From Ga0077536 sp943370145 (GTDB taxonomy: Bacteria; Pseudomonadota; Gammaproteobacteria; Ga0077536): a DNA stretch of 54,871 nt. The stretch covers positions 1-54,871 of the forward strand of contig CALRPY020000029.1 of the NCBI GenBank assembly GCA_943370145.1. The letters are read 5' to 3'. Position numbers and translations under genes: made by a program. Under the pieces are notes generated by a model. It was not told the DNA's origin, made no database searches, and worked only from the letters and a program-made list of their open reading frames with translations. Below are positions 14,940 to 28,418 of this stretch, in pieces. Position 1 is the stretch's first letter. The number at the start of each line of letters is the position of its first letter.

Positions 14940-16634
14940 TCAGGCCGTCTGCTGGACGGAGATCTCGAGTTCCTCGACCATCGCGTCGCGCATGAGGAAC
15001 TTCTGGATCTTGCCAGTCACCGTCATCGGGAAGCTGTCGACGAAACGCACGTAGTGGGGAATCTTGTAGTGCGCGATCTGCCCCTGGCAGAAGCTGCGGA
15101 TTTCCTCCTCGCTGGCCACTTCGCCCTCGCGCAGCCGGATCCAGGCCCCGACCTGTTCGCCGAAGCGCTGGTCCGGGACCCCGAACACGGCGACCTCCTG
15201 GATTTTCGGATGCCGGAACAGGAATTCCTCTATCTCGCGCGGGTAGACGTTCTCTCCGCCGCGAATGATCATGTCCTTCACGCGGCCGACGATGTTGCAG
15301 TAACCCTCTTCGTCGATCACCGCGAGGTCACCGGTGTGCATCCAGCCGGCGCCGTCGATTGCTTCGCTGGTCTTTTCCTCGTCCGCCCAGTACCCACGCA
15401 TGACGCTGTAGCCGCGGGTGCACAGTTCGCCGCGCGTATTGCGCGGCACGGTACGGCCTTCGGCGTCGACGATCTTGACCTGGACATGCGGATGGATGCG
15501 GCCGATCGTCGAAACCCGTTTCTCGAGCGGATCGTCGACACCACTCTGGAAGCTCACCGGACTGGTCTCGGTCATGCCGTAGGCTATCGTCACGTCCTTC
15601 ATGTGCATCTCGGCGAGCACCCGCTTCATGACTTCGATGGGGCAGGGCGCGCCCGCCATGATGCCGGTCCGCAGACTGGTCAGGTCGAAGCTGGTGAAAT
15701 CGGGGTGGTCCAGTTCCGCGATGAACATCGTCGGCACGCCGTGCAGCGCCGTGCAGCGCTCGGCTTCGACCGTCTCCAGCACTGACCTTGCCTCGAAGGC
15801 TTCGCCCGGGAACACCATCGTCGCGCCGTGCGTGACACAGGTGAGCACGCTCATGACCATGCCGAAGCAGTGGTAGAGTGGCACAGGAATGCACAGCCGG
15901 TCCTCGGCAGTGAAACGCATGGCCCGCCCCACGAAATAACCGTTGTTGATGACGCTGAAGTGGGTCAGCGTCGCACCCTTCGGCATGCCGGTGGTGCCAC
16001 TGGTGAACTGGATGTTGATGGGGTCATCCGGCTGCAAAAGGGTGGCGAGTTCGCCGATGCGCGCCCGCGCCTCCTCGGTGGCCATCTGCGGCAGCTGGTC
16101 GAAGGTGAACATGCCGGGCTGGGCGCGGGCGTCGATCGCGATGACCGTGCGCAGGTGGGGCAGCGTCGCCGACCGCAGCGCCCCCGGTGTCGCCTCATTC
16201 AACTCCGGCGCGAGCGTGCGGAGCATTTCAAGGTAGTTGCTGGACTTGAACCTCGTCGCGGTAATCAGTGCGGAACACTGGACCTTGTTGAGTGCATACT
16301 CGAGTTCCGACAGGCGGTAGGCGGGATTGATGTTGACGAGGATGAGCCCAGCCTTCGCGGTCGCGAACTGCGCGATGACCCATTCGGCGCAGTTCGGTGA
16401 CCAGATCCCGATGCGAGCACCGGGGTCGAGGCCCAGCGCGAGCAGGCCGGCGGCGACCTCGTCCACCATCTCCTTCAGCGCGCGGTAGCTCAGGCGAATC
16501 TGCTGGTGCCTGACCACCAGGGCCTCGCGCTCGCCATGCAGCGCGGCCGCGGCGTCGATCAGGTCGCCGAGCGTGACGTATTGCAGTGGCTCGTCGACGG
16601 CGCCGTGCACGAAGCTCAGGGTCTGGCGGGGCAT
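14940..16634 (-). CDS. AMP-binding acyl-CoA synthetase
   Basis: A 564-residue adenylate-forming ligase. The phosphate loop TSGTTGMPKGATLTH (about residue 190), the A5 motif YGMTETSP, the A7 aspartate in MHTGDLAVIDEEGY, GRVKDMIIRGGENVYP (A8) and the catalytic lysine region MTVTGKIQKF near the end are all present. It activates a medium- or long-chain, or branched, carboxylate to its CoA ester; the chain length cannot be read. I prefer ATG 16634 to ATG 16640 because AGGAGG sits directly against the latter, giving proper spacing for the former. It follows asnS by 48 bases and is convergent with the HD-GYP gene. Confidence 0.88.
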   Translation of the reverse strand: MPRQTLSFVHGAVDEPLQYVTLGDLIDAAAALHGEREALVVRHQQIRLSYRALKEMVDEVAAGLLALGLDPGARIGIWSPNCAEWVIAQFATAKAGLILVNINPAYRLSELEYALNKVQCSALITATRFKSSNYLEMLRTLAPELNEATPGALRSATLPHLRTVIAIDARAQPGMFTFDQLPQMATEEARARIGELATLLQPDDPINIQFTSGTTGMPKGATLTHFSVINNGYFVGRAMRFTAEDRLCIPVPLYHCFGMVMSVLTCVTHGATMVFPGEAFEARSVLETVEAERCTALHGVPTMFIAELDHPDFTSFDLTSLRTGIMAGAPCPIEVMKRVLAEMHMKDVTIAYGMTETSPVSFQSGVDDPLEKRVSTIGRIHPHVQVKIVDAEGRTVPRNTRGELCTRGYSVMRGYWADEEKTSEAIDGAGWMHTGDLAVIDEEGYCNIVGRVKDMIIRGGENVYPREIEEFLFRHPKIQEVAVFGVPDQRFGEQVGAWIRLREGEVASEEEIRSFCQGQIAHYKIPHYVRFVDSFPMTVTGKIQKFLMRDAMVEELEISVQQTA

Positions 16635-16682
16635 GCTCATCCTCCTCGGGTTGGGGCGTCGGCTCGGAATGCCGGTTCAGGT

Positions 16683-18068
<1,386 letters not shown>

Positions 18069-18073
18069 CGATT

Positions 18074-21766
<3,693 letters not shown>

Positions 21767-21770
21767 CGTT

Positions 21771-22880
21771 CTAGGTTCCTTTGCCATTCGCCGGACGCGA
21801 GGTCGCGCGTCGGCCGCGCGCGCGCCGCCGGCGCTGGAAGTGCCAGATCATGGCCATGACGCCCAGCAGCGCCAGGTGCACGGGCCACAGCCCGATGTCG
21901 GGCGACAGCACTTCTTTCCGCATGAGCGCCTTGCCAACGCCCAGAATATTGCTGTACGCGAAGTATCCGGACACCGCGGTCAGCAGCCACAGGTACCAGT
22001 TCTGGCTGTTGCCGACGAGCGCGACCATCACCGCGAGCAGCGGCAGGAGCAGCGCTGCCACCGGCTGGGCAATGCGCCACTGGAATTCGGTGGTGAAGCC
22101 CGGCGCCTCGTACTTCAGGAGATCGGCGGTGCTCATGTAGTTCAATTGGTCGGAGAGGTCGGTCGGCGAATGGGCCTCGATGCGCAGCGCGTACTTGCCG
22201 AAGTTCGTGATCACATAGTCCATCGCGCCAGGCTTGCCGGCGTAGCTGATGCCATCGAGGAACACCGCGAAACGGTCTCCGGTGCCGGCGTCGGTCTCCA
22301 CGTAGGCCTGGTCGGAACGCATGAGTCCCACATCTCCGCCTTCCCTGACCTGAACGAAGGTCTCCTGCAACTGTTCCGCGTCCTGCGAGATCTGCTCGGC
22401 GTAGAGGATGCGGCGGCCGCCGCTGATCTCCTTGAAGCGTCCCGCCTTGACGCCTGCGATGGTCGCCTCGTTTTCCGTCTGGTCCTTGATCTCCTGCAGG
22501 ATACCCTCGGCGCGCGGCTCCGCGTAGAGCGTGATCGCGCCGACGATCAGCGCGGACAGCGCGCTCAGCTTGAGCGCCGCGATGACCAGCACGGCCGGGC
22601 CGGCGCCTGCCGCACGCATGGCGATGAGTTCCGAATCCCGCTGCAGCCTGATGATGGCGGCGAAGATGCCGAGAAACAGGCTCATGGGCACGAGATCCTT
22701 CATCGAGACCAGCATCTTGAGCAGCAGCATCTGCGTGATGTGGGCAGGCGCGATCTTGCCGTCAGCGGCCTGGCCGAGGTAGGACGCGAAGCGGGTGCTG
22801 AAATAGATGACGAGGAGCCCGCCGATGATCATCCCGAATGCGCGCAGGAACTCGCCCATCACGTATCTTTGAATAATCAC
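21771..22880 (-). CDS. lptF: LPS export ABC transporter permease LptF-like
   Basis: A 369-residue inner-membrane permease of the LptF/LptG (YjgP/YjgQ) family. Paired transmembrane helices at the N-terminus (residues about 10-110, with the PMSLFLGIFAAIIRLQRDSEL signature) are followed by a periplasmic beta-jellyroll-like domain (about 120-260) and three C-terminal helices (WRIAQPVAALLLPLLAVMV onward). The N-terminal MIIQRYVMGEFLRAF and the A-DG-I segment favour LptF over LptG. It normally works with LptG and LptB to lift LPS to the LptA bridge. The GTG start overlaps the ArnT-like stop by four bases (GTGA). No lptG is adjacent; metH follows instead. Confidence 0.85.
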   Translation of the reverse strand: MIIQRYVMGEFLRAFGMIIGGLLVIYFSTRFASYLGQAADGKIAPAHITQMLLLKMLVSMKDLVPMSLFLGIFAAIIRLQRDSELIAMRAAGAGPAVLVIAALKLSALSALIVGAITLYAEPRAEGILQEIKDQTENEATIAGVKAGRFKEISGGRRILYAEQISQDAEQLQETFVQVREGGDVGLMRSDQAYVETDAGTGDRFAVFLDGISYAGKPGAMDYVITNFGKYALRIEAHSPTDLSDQLNYMSTADLLKYEAPGFTTEFQWRIAQPVAALLLPLLAVMVALVGNSQNWYLWLLTAVSGYFAYSNILGVGKALMRKEVLSPDIGLWPVHLALLGVMAMIWHFQRRRRARGRRATSRPANGKGT

Positions 22881-24310
22881 TTTGGCACCGCCATCACCAT
22901 TTCCTTAGAGACTTGCCGCGGCGCGAAGCCCGCAGCGGCGAGTTCACCGGTGTAATCCCCGGCCCGGATCGTGAACACGAGGGGCTCGCCGGCCAATGCG
23001 CCTGATTTTACCCGGGACCACGGCACGATGCGCGGTACGACCCCCAGGTAGAAGTGGATCCAGTCGCGCTGGCTCAACTGCCTGCGCGGCAGCCCAGGCC
23101 GCAACGGATAGTCACCGATCACGACGGGGGCCCCGCCATCGAGCGAAGGGCCGGCGGCGGCCAGTGCGGCGCGCATCGCGTCGACCTCGGGGCGCGTGTC
23201 GCGGGTGCCGGCACCGAGCAGCGCGGCGATACCGGCCGCGGTGGTCAACACCCCGGTGGCAATCACGACGCGACGGAAGCCACGTTCACGCAGCCAGCCC
23301 GCGATCGGCACCGCGGCCAGACCCGCCAGGGCCGGGAGCGCGATATACAGGTAACGGATGTCGCGATCGGGTTTGAGTGCGCACATCGCGAACACGATCA
23401 CGGCCCAGCAGGCGAACCAGCGCAGGGCCGCGCGGCGGGCCGGATCGATGTACCGGCCGCCCACGCACGCCAGTGCGAGGCCCAGCAGCATGAACGGCAG
23501 CCACGGCCAGAAGCGAAATGCCGGCCGCCGGATGTACTCCGCGTAGTAGCCGGCCCAATAGGAGAGACTGCTGTCGGGATCGGGTCGGTAGAGGTCGGCG
23601 CTGAGATCGCGAACCTGCTGCAGGCCGTGTTCCCAGAATATGAAACCGAACCACGCCAGCGCGGGAAGCAGGAGGGCGCTCCAGCGCCAATCCAGCGTCA
23701 TCGTGCGCGGCTGCGTCGCCAGGACCGACCACAACAAGCACAGCGGCAGCGCGAACAGCACGAGCGGCCCCTTTGCGAGCAGGCCAATCGTGATTCCGCC
23801 GAAGAAGAGCGGCGCTGCCCAGCCAGCAGGCCACGTCAGCCAACCGGCCAGCACCATCAGCAGGCCGCACAGCAGTGCCGAGTCCATGCGCAGGGTGGTC
23901 GAGAACTGGATGAAGGTGCCGTTCGTCAGGAGTACGAGGCCCGCGATGAAGCCGGCCCGAGGGCCGGCAACCTGCCGGACGACGAGCCAGGTCAGCCCCA
24001 CGCAGGCAACGGCCGCGAGACGCGGCAGCAGCGTGACGCTGAAGTTGCCGAGCCCGAATACCCAACTCGCAACGGCGCCCCCCCACAGCATCAGCGGCGG
24101 CTTGAGCAGATAAGCATCGGGACCGCGGAAGATGTGCAACAGGTCGCCACTGTCGACGAGCTCGCGGATGAGGCTGGCGTAGAACGTCGGGGTGCCGTGC
24201 AGTTCCCGGCCGGCGGCGCCCGCGAACAGCACGATGCCGGCGAGCGCCAACAGCAGGAGGAGGGGGCCGTGTCGACGGAATCCGGACTGGCCGCAAGCGC
24301 TGTCCCCCAT
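22877..24310 (-). CDS. ArnT-like (GT83/PMT-superfamily) lipid-linked glycosyltransferase
   Basis: A 477-residue polytopic membrane protein. After a short cytosolic start the first helix (LLLLLALAGIVLFAGAAG) leads into a periplasmic loop with a GTPTFYASLIRE segment, the acidic catalytic region expected in PMT/ArnT enzymes. YLLKPPLMLW follows, the KPP motif of this family. About ten further hydrophobic helices and a soluble C-terminal tail complete it. ArnT members move a sugar from undecaprenyl phosphate to lipid A or other acceptors in the periplasm. ATG 24310 lies 20 bases after the LAB_N stop; the frame extends upstream inside that gene without homology. The preceding GT2 gene probably makes the lipid-linked donor. 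Confidence 0.8.
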   Translation of the reverse strand: MGDSACGQSGFRRHGPLLLLLALAGIVLFAGAAGRELHGTPTFYASLIRELVDSGDLLHIFRGPDAYLLKPPLMLWGGAVASWVFGLGNFSVTLLPRLAAVACVGLTWLVVRQVAGPRAGFIAGLVLLTNGTFIQFSTTLRMDSALLCGLLMVLAGWLTWPAGWAAPLFFGGITIGLLAKGPLVLFALPLCLLWSVLATQPRTMTLDWRWSALLLPALAWFGFIFWEHGLQQVRDLSADLYRPDPDSSLSYWAGYYAEYIRRPAFRFWPWLPFMLLGLALACVGGRYIDPARRAALRWFACWAVIVFAMCALKPDRDIRYLYIALPALAGLAAVPIAGWLRERGFRRVVIATGVLTTAAGIAALLGAGTRDTRPEVDAMRAALAAAGPSLDGGAPVVIGDYPLRPGLPRRQLSQRDWIHFYLGVVPRIVPWSRVKSGALAGEPLVFTIRAGDYTGELAAAGFAPRQVSKEMVMAVPK

Positions 24311-24330
24311 GCGTGGAGCGACGCCGAACT

Positions 24331-24606
24331 TCAACCCGGCAGCGCCGAGCGCTCGCGGTAGATCAGGAACAGGTTGCGCAGATAGACCGCGGCGCCCATG
24401 GCCTGGCCAAGGATGAACACGGGATCCTGCCGGTACAGCGCATAACTTAGCAGCACCATGCCGCCCGCGAGGCTCAGGTACCAGAACACCACCGGCACGA
24501 CGCTGCGCCGCTCCTTTTCGCTGATGAACCACTGCACGATCCAGCGGCCTGAAAAAAGTAACTGCCCGAGCAGGCCGAAACCCACCCACAATTGCTCAGC
24601 TGTCAT
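24331..24606 (-). CDS. lipid-A biosynthesis N-terminal (LAB_N) domain membrane protein
   Basis: A 91-residue protein with three predicted membrane helices (GFGLLGQLLFSGRWIVQW, VPVVFWYLSLAGGMVLLSYAL, ILGQAMGAAVYLRNLFLIY). The FSGRWIVQW...P-FWY-S..G pattern is that of the LAB_N domain, found alone or fused to glycosyltransferases in lipid A and undecaprenyl-phosphate sugar systems. Its ATG directly follows the TGA of the upstream GT2 gene, so the two are translationally coupled. It is thought to help membrane flipping or donor handling, but that role is unproven. Confidence 0.85.
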   Translation of the reverse strand: MTAEQLWVGFGLLGQLLFSGRWIVQWFISEKERRSVVPVVFWYLSLAGGMVLLSYALYRQDPVFILGQAMGAAVYLRNLFLIYRERSALPG

Positions 24607-25365
24607 TCATATTTCCTCGTTGACGGAGGGCTTGAAGCGGCGACGAATCAGCCACATCACGCCAAACAGATCGACGATGCCCACCCACAGGCGATTGCCT
24701 ATGCCGTACTTCGACTGGCCGTGCAGGCGCGGACGATGATGGACCTCGACTGAAATCGACCGGCCGCCGGCGCGTTGCACCAGGGCCGGCAGGAAACGGT
24801 GCATGTGGTTGAAGCGCGGCAGGCGCATGAACAGCGCGCGATCCAGCGCCTTGAGGCCACAGCCCGTGTCCGGCGTGGCGTCCTGGAGCGCCGACGACCG
24901 GACCGCGTTGGCGATCTTCGATGACCAGCGCCTGACCAGCGTGTCCCGTCGCTGCCGGCGATGGCCGCAGACGATGAGGGGGCCGGGCGGTGTACCCGGC
25001 TGTTCGAGCACCGCCAGCAGGCGCGGGATGTCGGCGGGGTCATTCTGCCCGTCGCCATCCATCGTGACGACCCAGCGGCCGCGCGCGAAATCGACACCGG
25101 TGCAGATGGCGGCGCTCTGGCCGCTGTTCACCCCGTGGCGCACCACACGCAGACGGCCGCCGAATCCGGCCTGGGCAGCGCGCAGGCGGCCCAGCGAGTC
25201 GTCGGTGCTCGTGTCGTCCACGACGACGATCTCGAAGTCGTCATCCCCGCAGGCCGCGCGGACTTCCTCGACCAGCGCGACGATGTTGTCCTGCTCATTG
25301 AAGCAGGGAATGATGACCGAGTAGCGAGTGGCGCCACCGGTCTCGGCTGCGGATGGGATGCTCAT
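24607..25365 (-). CDS. GT2 family glycosyltransferase (ArnC/DPM1-like)
   Basis: A 252-residue GT-A glycosyltransferase. It opens SVIIPCFNEQDNI, has the acidic stretch EIVVVDDTSTDDS and the metal-binding VTMDGDGQNDP, and ends in a basic segment (MWLIRRRFK). Lacking the two C-terminal helices of ArnC, it is close to DPM1-like dolichol/undecaprenyl-phosphate sugar transferases, which load a sugar onto the lipid carrier at the cytosolic face. ATG 25365 (MSIPSAAETG) was chosen because the conserved domain begins soon after; more distal starts lie in the region opposite the next gene's promoter. First gene of the minus-strand array. Confidence 0.85.
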   Translation of the reverse strand: MSIPSAAETGGATRYSVIIPCFNEQDNIVALVEEVRAACGDDDFEIVVVDDTSTDDSLGRLRAAQAGFGGRLRVVRHGVNSGQSAAICTGVDFARGRWVVTMDGDGQNDPADIPRLLAVLEQPGTPPGPLIVCGHRRQRRDTLVRRWSSKIANAVRSSALQDATPDTGCGLKALDRALFMRLPRFNHMHRFLPALVQRAGGRSISVEVHHRPRLHGQSKYGIGNRLWVGIVDLFGVMWLIRRRFKPSVNEEI

Positions 25366-25489
25366 GCGTGGGATTGCCGGTTCGAGGGCCGGCATTTTAT
25401 CAGTCCCGGCAATGAATTTCGTCGTTTTTGACACCCTCGGCGGGCGCTCGGTACATTGCAGGCGCCTCCGCCTTCATCAAAGGGACGTC

Positions 25490-26053
25490 ATGGGACATCG
25501 ATTGTCGAAAATCTACACGCGCACCGGTGACGCCGGCACCACCGGTCTCGGCGACGGGGCCCGGACCAAGAAGCACTCGCTGCGCATCCAGGCGCTCGGA
25601 GAGATTGACGAACTCAACACGACCATCGGCCTCCTGCTCGCTGAACTGACGGCATCCGCCCTCACCAGTTCGCTGCTCGAGGTCCAGCACGATCTGTTCG
25701 ACCTCGGCGGCGAGTTGTCGATCCCGGGCATGACCCTGCTGCCCGCGAATGCCATCGGCCGCCTCGAGGCGCAGATCGACGATCTCAACGAGCGCCTGCC
25801 TCCGTTGAAGGAGTTCGTGCTGCCAAGCGGCAGCCGGAGCGTGGCGGCCTGTCATTTCGCGCGCGCCGTATGCCGGCGCGCGGAGCGGCGGATCGTCGAA
25901 CTGGCGGATACCGAGGCGGTCAGCGACACGGTGCTCCAGTACGTCAACCGGCTGTCGGACCTGCTGTTCGTGGTGTCACGCACGCTGGCCCGCGACGAAC
26001 TCGGGCGGGAGGTCATGTGGGACCGCTCGCGCTTCACCGCGCCGGAAGCCTGA
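25490..26053 (+). CDS. PduO-type cob(I)alamin adenosyltransferase
   Basis: A 187-residue ATP:corrinoid adenosyltransferase. The N-terminal ATP loop IYTRTGDAGTTGLGDG, the GEIDELNTTIG helix and the C-terminal CRRAERRIVEL and VNRLSDLLFVVSR segments are all diagnostic and intact. It converts cob(I)alamin to adenosylcobalamin. ATG 25490 has AAAGGGA upstream. It reads away from the glycosyltransferase-metH array, which contains the B12-dependent methionine synthase; MetH itself uses methylcobalamin, so a direct link is not required. It is convergent with the aspartic protease gene, 9 bases away. Confidence 0.92.
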   Translation: MGHRLSKIYTRTGDAGTTGLGDGARTKKHSLRIQALGEIDELNTTIGLLLAELTASALTSSLLEVQHDLFDLGGELSIPGMTLLPANAIGRLEAQIDDLNERLPPLKEFVLPSGSRSVAACHFARAVCRRAERRIVELADTEAVSDTVLQYVNRLSDLLFVVSRTLARDELGREVMWDRSRFTAPEA

Positions 26054-26062
26054 GCGTGCGGC

Positions 26063-26728
26063 TCAGCGTTCCCTCAGTTCAAGCAGCATTCCTTCGCGCG
26101 CCATGTCGAGGCGGTTGAGAAAGGACTGTCCGAGCAGGGCTGTCGTCGGATAATCGCCGTCGATCACCACGGCCTCGACACCCGTCAATTCGATCGCGCG
26201 CGCCTTGACGCTGCGCAGGTTGACGCGGTACGCGCGGGCGGGGCCGGATGCGGTCTCGACCATCATCGGCGTGCCGTCCACGCGATACAGCAGGCCGATG
26301 CGCCTTGCGTCCTGGCGGTTGATGGCGACTGTCGAGGCGCCCGTGTCGATCACGAAGCGAAGAGGCGTGCCGTTGATGCTGCCGTCCACGTAATAGTGCC
26401 CGTCCGAGGCCGGGGCGATCAGCGCGCGTCGCGGCTCGGAACCCCGCGCGAAACTCGCGTCGATACGCTCGTCCAGCCGCAAATCACGCGCGACGCCATC
26501 GATGCGGATCCGCGCGCCCGCCGGCGATGCCGCGAGCAGGCGCACACCCTCCGGGCTGGCTTCGCCGACGCTCAGCAGGCGCTGCCTGCCGTCGATCTCG
26601 AGCATGGCCTTGCCTTCGAACAGCGCGCGCGCCACGACGCGCCCCGGCGCCGCCTGCGCGAATGCGTGGCGGGCGCCACCGGACGCGAGCGTGGCCACCA
26701 CGCAAATTGCAAATACGACTCTGCTCAT
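26063..26728 (-). CDS. secreted retropepsin-like (clan AA) aspartic protease
   Basis: A 221-residue exported protein. A signal peptide (MSRVVFAICVVATLASG...AFA) starts at ATG 26728. The C-terminal half has the single aspartic-protease motif FVIDTGASTVAIN (Asp about residue 128) and the matching ALLGQSFLNRLDM segment, the two hallmarks of the TIGR02281-type bacterial retropepsin-like family, which acts as a dimer. A short N-terminal domain precedes it. Substrates are unknown; periplasmic location is inferred from the signal. Divergent from thrH. Confidence 0.82.
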   Translation of the reverse strand: MSRVVFAICVVATLASGGARHAFAQAAPGRVVARALFEGKAMLEIDGRQRLLSVGEASPEGVRLLAASPAGARIRIDGVARDLRLDERIDASFARGSEPRRALIAPASDGHYYVDGSINGTPLRFVIDTGASTVAINRQDARRIGLLYRVDGTPMMVETASGPARAYRVNLRSVKARAIELTGVEAVVIDGDYPTTALLGQSFLNRLDMAREGMLLELRER

Positions 26729-26795
26729 GCCTGCCGTGCTGCTAGACTGCGCGCTCATTTTTTGGCCGTAACGTAGCAGATGTGGAGCGTTACTC

Positions 26796-27407
26796 ATGCA
26801 TATCGCATGTCTCGACTTTGAAGGCGTCCTGGTCCCGGAAATCTGGGTAGGGCTGGCGGAACGCACCGGCGTGGAGGAATTGAAGGCCACGACCCGGGAA
26901 ATCCCCGATTACAACGAACTGATGACCATGCGGTTGCGGATCATGGCCGAGCGCGGCCTGAAGTTTGCCGACGTTCTCGCCGCCGCGGAAAGCCTCGAAC
27001 CCTTGCCGGGCGCCCGGGAATTCCTCGACTGGCTGCGAACCGAATACCAGGTCGCGATCGTGTCCGACACTTTCTACGAGCTGGCGTTACCCCTGGTGCG
27101 CAAGCTCGGCTATCCGATGATGCTGTGCCATCGCCTCGCAGTGGGCGCCGACGGCACGCTGACAGGTTATCGCCTGCGGCAGCCGGATCCCAAGCGCCAC
27201 GCGGTGCGCGGCTTCAAGTCGATGCAGTACAAGGTTGCCGCCACCGGTGACTCCTACAACGACGTGCCGATGCTCCAGGAAGCGGACCGCAGCTGGTTCT
27301 TCTGTCCGCCCGCCAATGTGATTGCCGACTATCCGGCGATTGCGGTTGCGCGCAGCTACAGTGAGCTCAAAGCGGGCTTCGCCGCAGCAAAACCCGACCT
27401 CGGCTGA
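26796..27407 (+). CDS. thrH: bifunctional phosphoserine phosphatase/homoserine phosphotransferase ThrH
   Basis: A 203-residue HAD enzyme. The nucleophile motif is CLDFEGVLVPE (Asp at residue 7); the second acidic residue is glutamate, as is normal in ThrH, unlike SerB. Motif II is in AIVSDTFYE, motif III lysine in KRHAVRGFK and motif IV in ATGDSYNDVPML. ThrH moves phosphate from phosphoserine to homoserine or water. ATG 26796 follows GGAG at good spacing. The length is that of the Pseudomonas enzyme. It converges with gluQ. Confidence 0.92.
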   Translation: MHIACLDFEGVLVPEIWVGLAERTGVEELKATTREIPDYNELMTMRLRIMAERGLKFADVLAAAESLEPLPGAREFLDWLRTEYQVAIVSDTFYELALPLVRKLGYPMMLCHRLAVGADGTLTGYRLRQPDPKRHAVRGFKSMQYKVAATGDSYNDVPMLQEADRSWFFCPPANVIADYPAIAVARSYSELKAGFAAAKPDLG

Positions 27408-27442
27408 TTTCCCTCCGCGCGGCGTCCAGTGCCGCGCCGCGT

Positions 27443-27470
27443 TTCAGCCTGCCGGCGGCGGCAGGCTGAA
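27443..27470. terminator. hairpin at the convergent ends of thrH and gluQ
   Basis: TTCAGCCTGCC (27443-27453) pairs with GGCAGGCTGAA (27460-27470), an 11-bp perfect stem with a 6-base loop. It overlaps the last codons of gluQ. It could stop thrH transcription or act in both directions; no long T run follows. Confidence 0.5.
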
Positions 27471-28346
27471 GCGTCGTGACATCGTCGCGACGCGCGACAA
27501 ATCCCACTCCCCGAGCGCCCAGCTGAGCAACGCAGCTGGCGTCGCGTGCCACAGTGCCGCGGGCGGTCGATGCCCGAGGAAGTCCAGCGCGGCGTAAAGC
27601 ACCGTGGAGGGCGGCGCCTCCGAAACCGCGGTGTCCCGCGTCTGCTTGCTGAGCTTGCGCCCGCTACCATCCAGCACGACGGGGAGGTGGCAATAAGTCG
27701 GCGCCGGGTAGCCGAGGAGACACTGCAGATGGATCTGGCGAGGCGTGGAGTCGAGCAGATCGGCGCCGCGCACGATGTCCGTCACCTGTTGCCACGCATC
27801 GTCGACGACCGCGGCGAGGTGATAGGCCGGGTCCCCGTCCGCCCGCCACAGCACGAAATCACCGCAGTCCCGGGCAATCTCCTGCCGGTAGGGCCCTTGC
27901 AGCCGATCCTGGAACGCGATGGTGGTCTCCGGAACGCGCAGGCGTAGCGCGCGGCCGTCCAGCCAGTCGAGGCCGCGCGCCCGGCAGGTGCCCGGGTAAG
28001 GTCCTCCGCCGGTATCGCGCCGTGAGCAGCTGCAGGCATAGACCAGACCCGCGCTGCGCAGGGTCGCGAGCGCTTCGCGATAGGCCGCAAGCCGCGTGTG
28101 CTGGTAAAGCACCGGACCATCCCAGCACAGCCCCAGCCGCTCGAGTTCGCGAAGGATGGCGTCGGCCGCGCCCGGCCGTTCGCGCTGACTGTCGATGTCT
28201 TCGATCCGCACCGACCAGCGCCCGCCGTGGCGACGAGCCTCCAGGAAGCTCGCCAGCGCGGTGACCACGGAACCGAGATGCAGGGGACCGGAAGGAGACG
28301 GTGCGAAGCGACCGTGGTAGCCGCCGGCAGCATCCGGGCCCGTCAT
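27444..28346 (-). CDS. gluQ: glutamyl-queuosine tRNA(Asp) synthetase
   Basis: A 300-residue truncated class I synthetase (GluQRS). The ATP motif appears as GRFAPSPSGPLHLGS (about residues 12-26). The zinc site is ACSCSR...YPGTC, and the KMSKS equivalent is GRKLSKQTRD at about residue 230. The anticodon-binding domain of GluRS is absent, as expected. It attaches glutamate to the queuosine base at position 34 of tRNA-Asp. It lies 72 bases downstream of queF on the same strand, which makes a precursor of queuosine. Convergent with thrH. Confidence 0.94.
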   Translation of the reverse strand: MTGPDAAGGYHGRFAPSPSGPLHLGSVVTALASFLEARRHGGRWSVRIEDIDSQRERPGAADAILRELERLGLCWDGPVLYQHTRLAAYREALATLRSAGLVYACSCSRRDTGGGPYPGTCRARGLDWLDGRALRLRVPETTIAFQDRLQGPYRQEIARDCGDFVLWRADGDPAYHLAAVVDDAWQQVTDIVRGADLLDSTPRQIHLQCLLGYPAPTYCHLPVVLDGSGRKLSKQTRDTAVSEAPPSTVLYAALDFLGHRPPAALWHATPAALLSWALGEWDLSRVATMSRRFSLPPPAG

Positions 28347-28418
28347 CGAGGACGGCGGCCGCCGTGACGCGGAACGTTGCTGCCAGCCAGCCCAGACGCC
28401 ACGCGCGCGCTCAGTACG

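Noticed and set aside
21767..21800. Longer metH start at 21787
   Set aside because: It overlaps lptF, lacks a ribosome site and adds residues not conserved in MetH.
26796..27407. Glu instead of Asp in the HAD nucleophile motif of ThrH
   Set aside because: This is the normal state of the ThrH family (DxE), not a loss of function.
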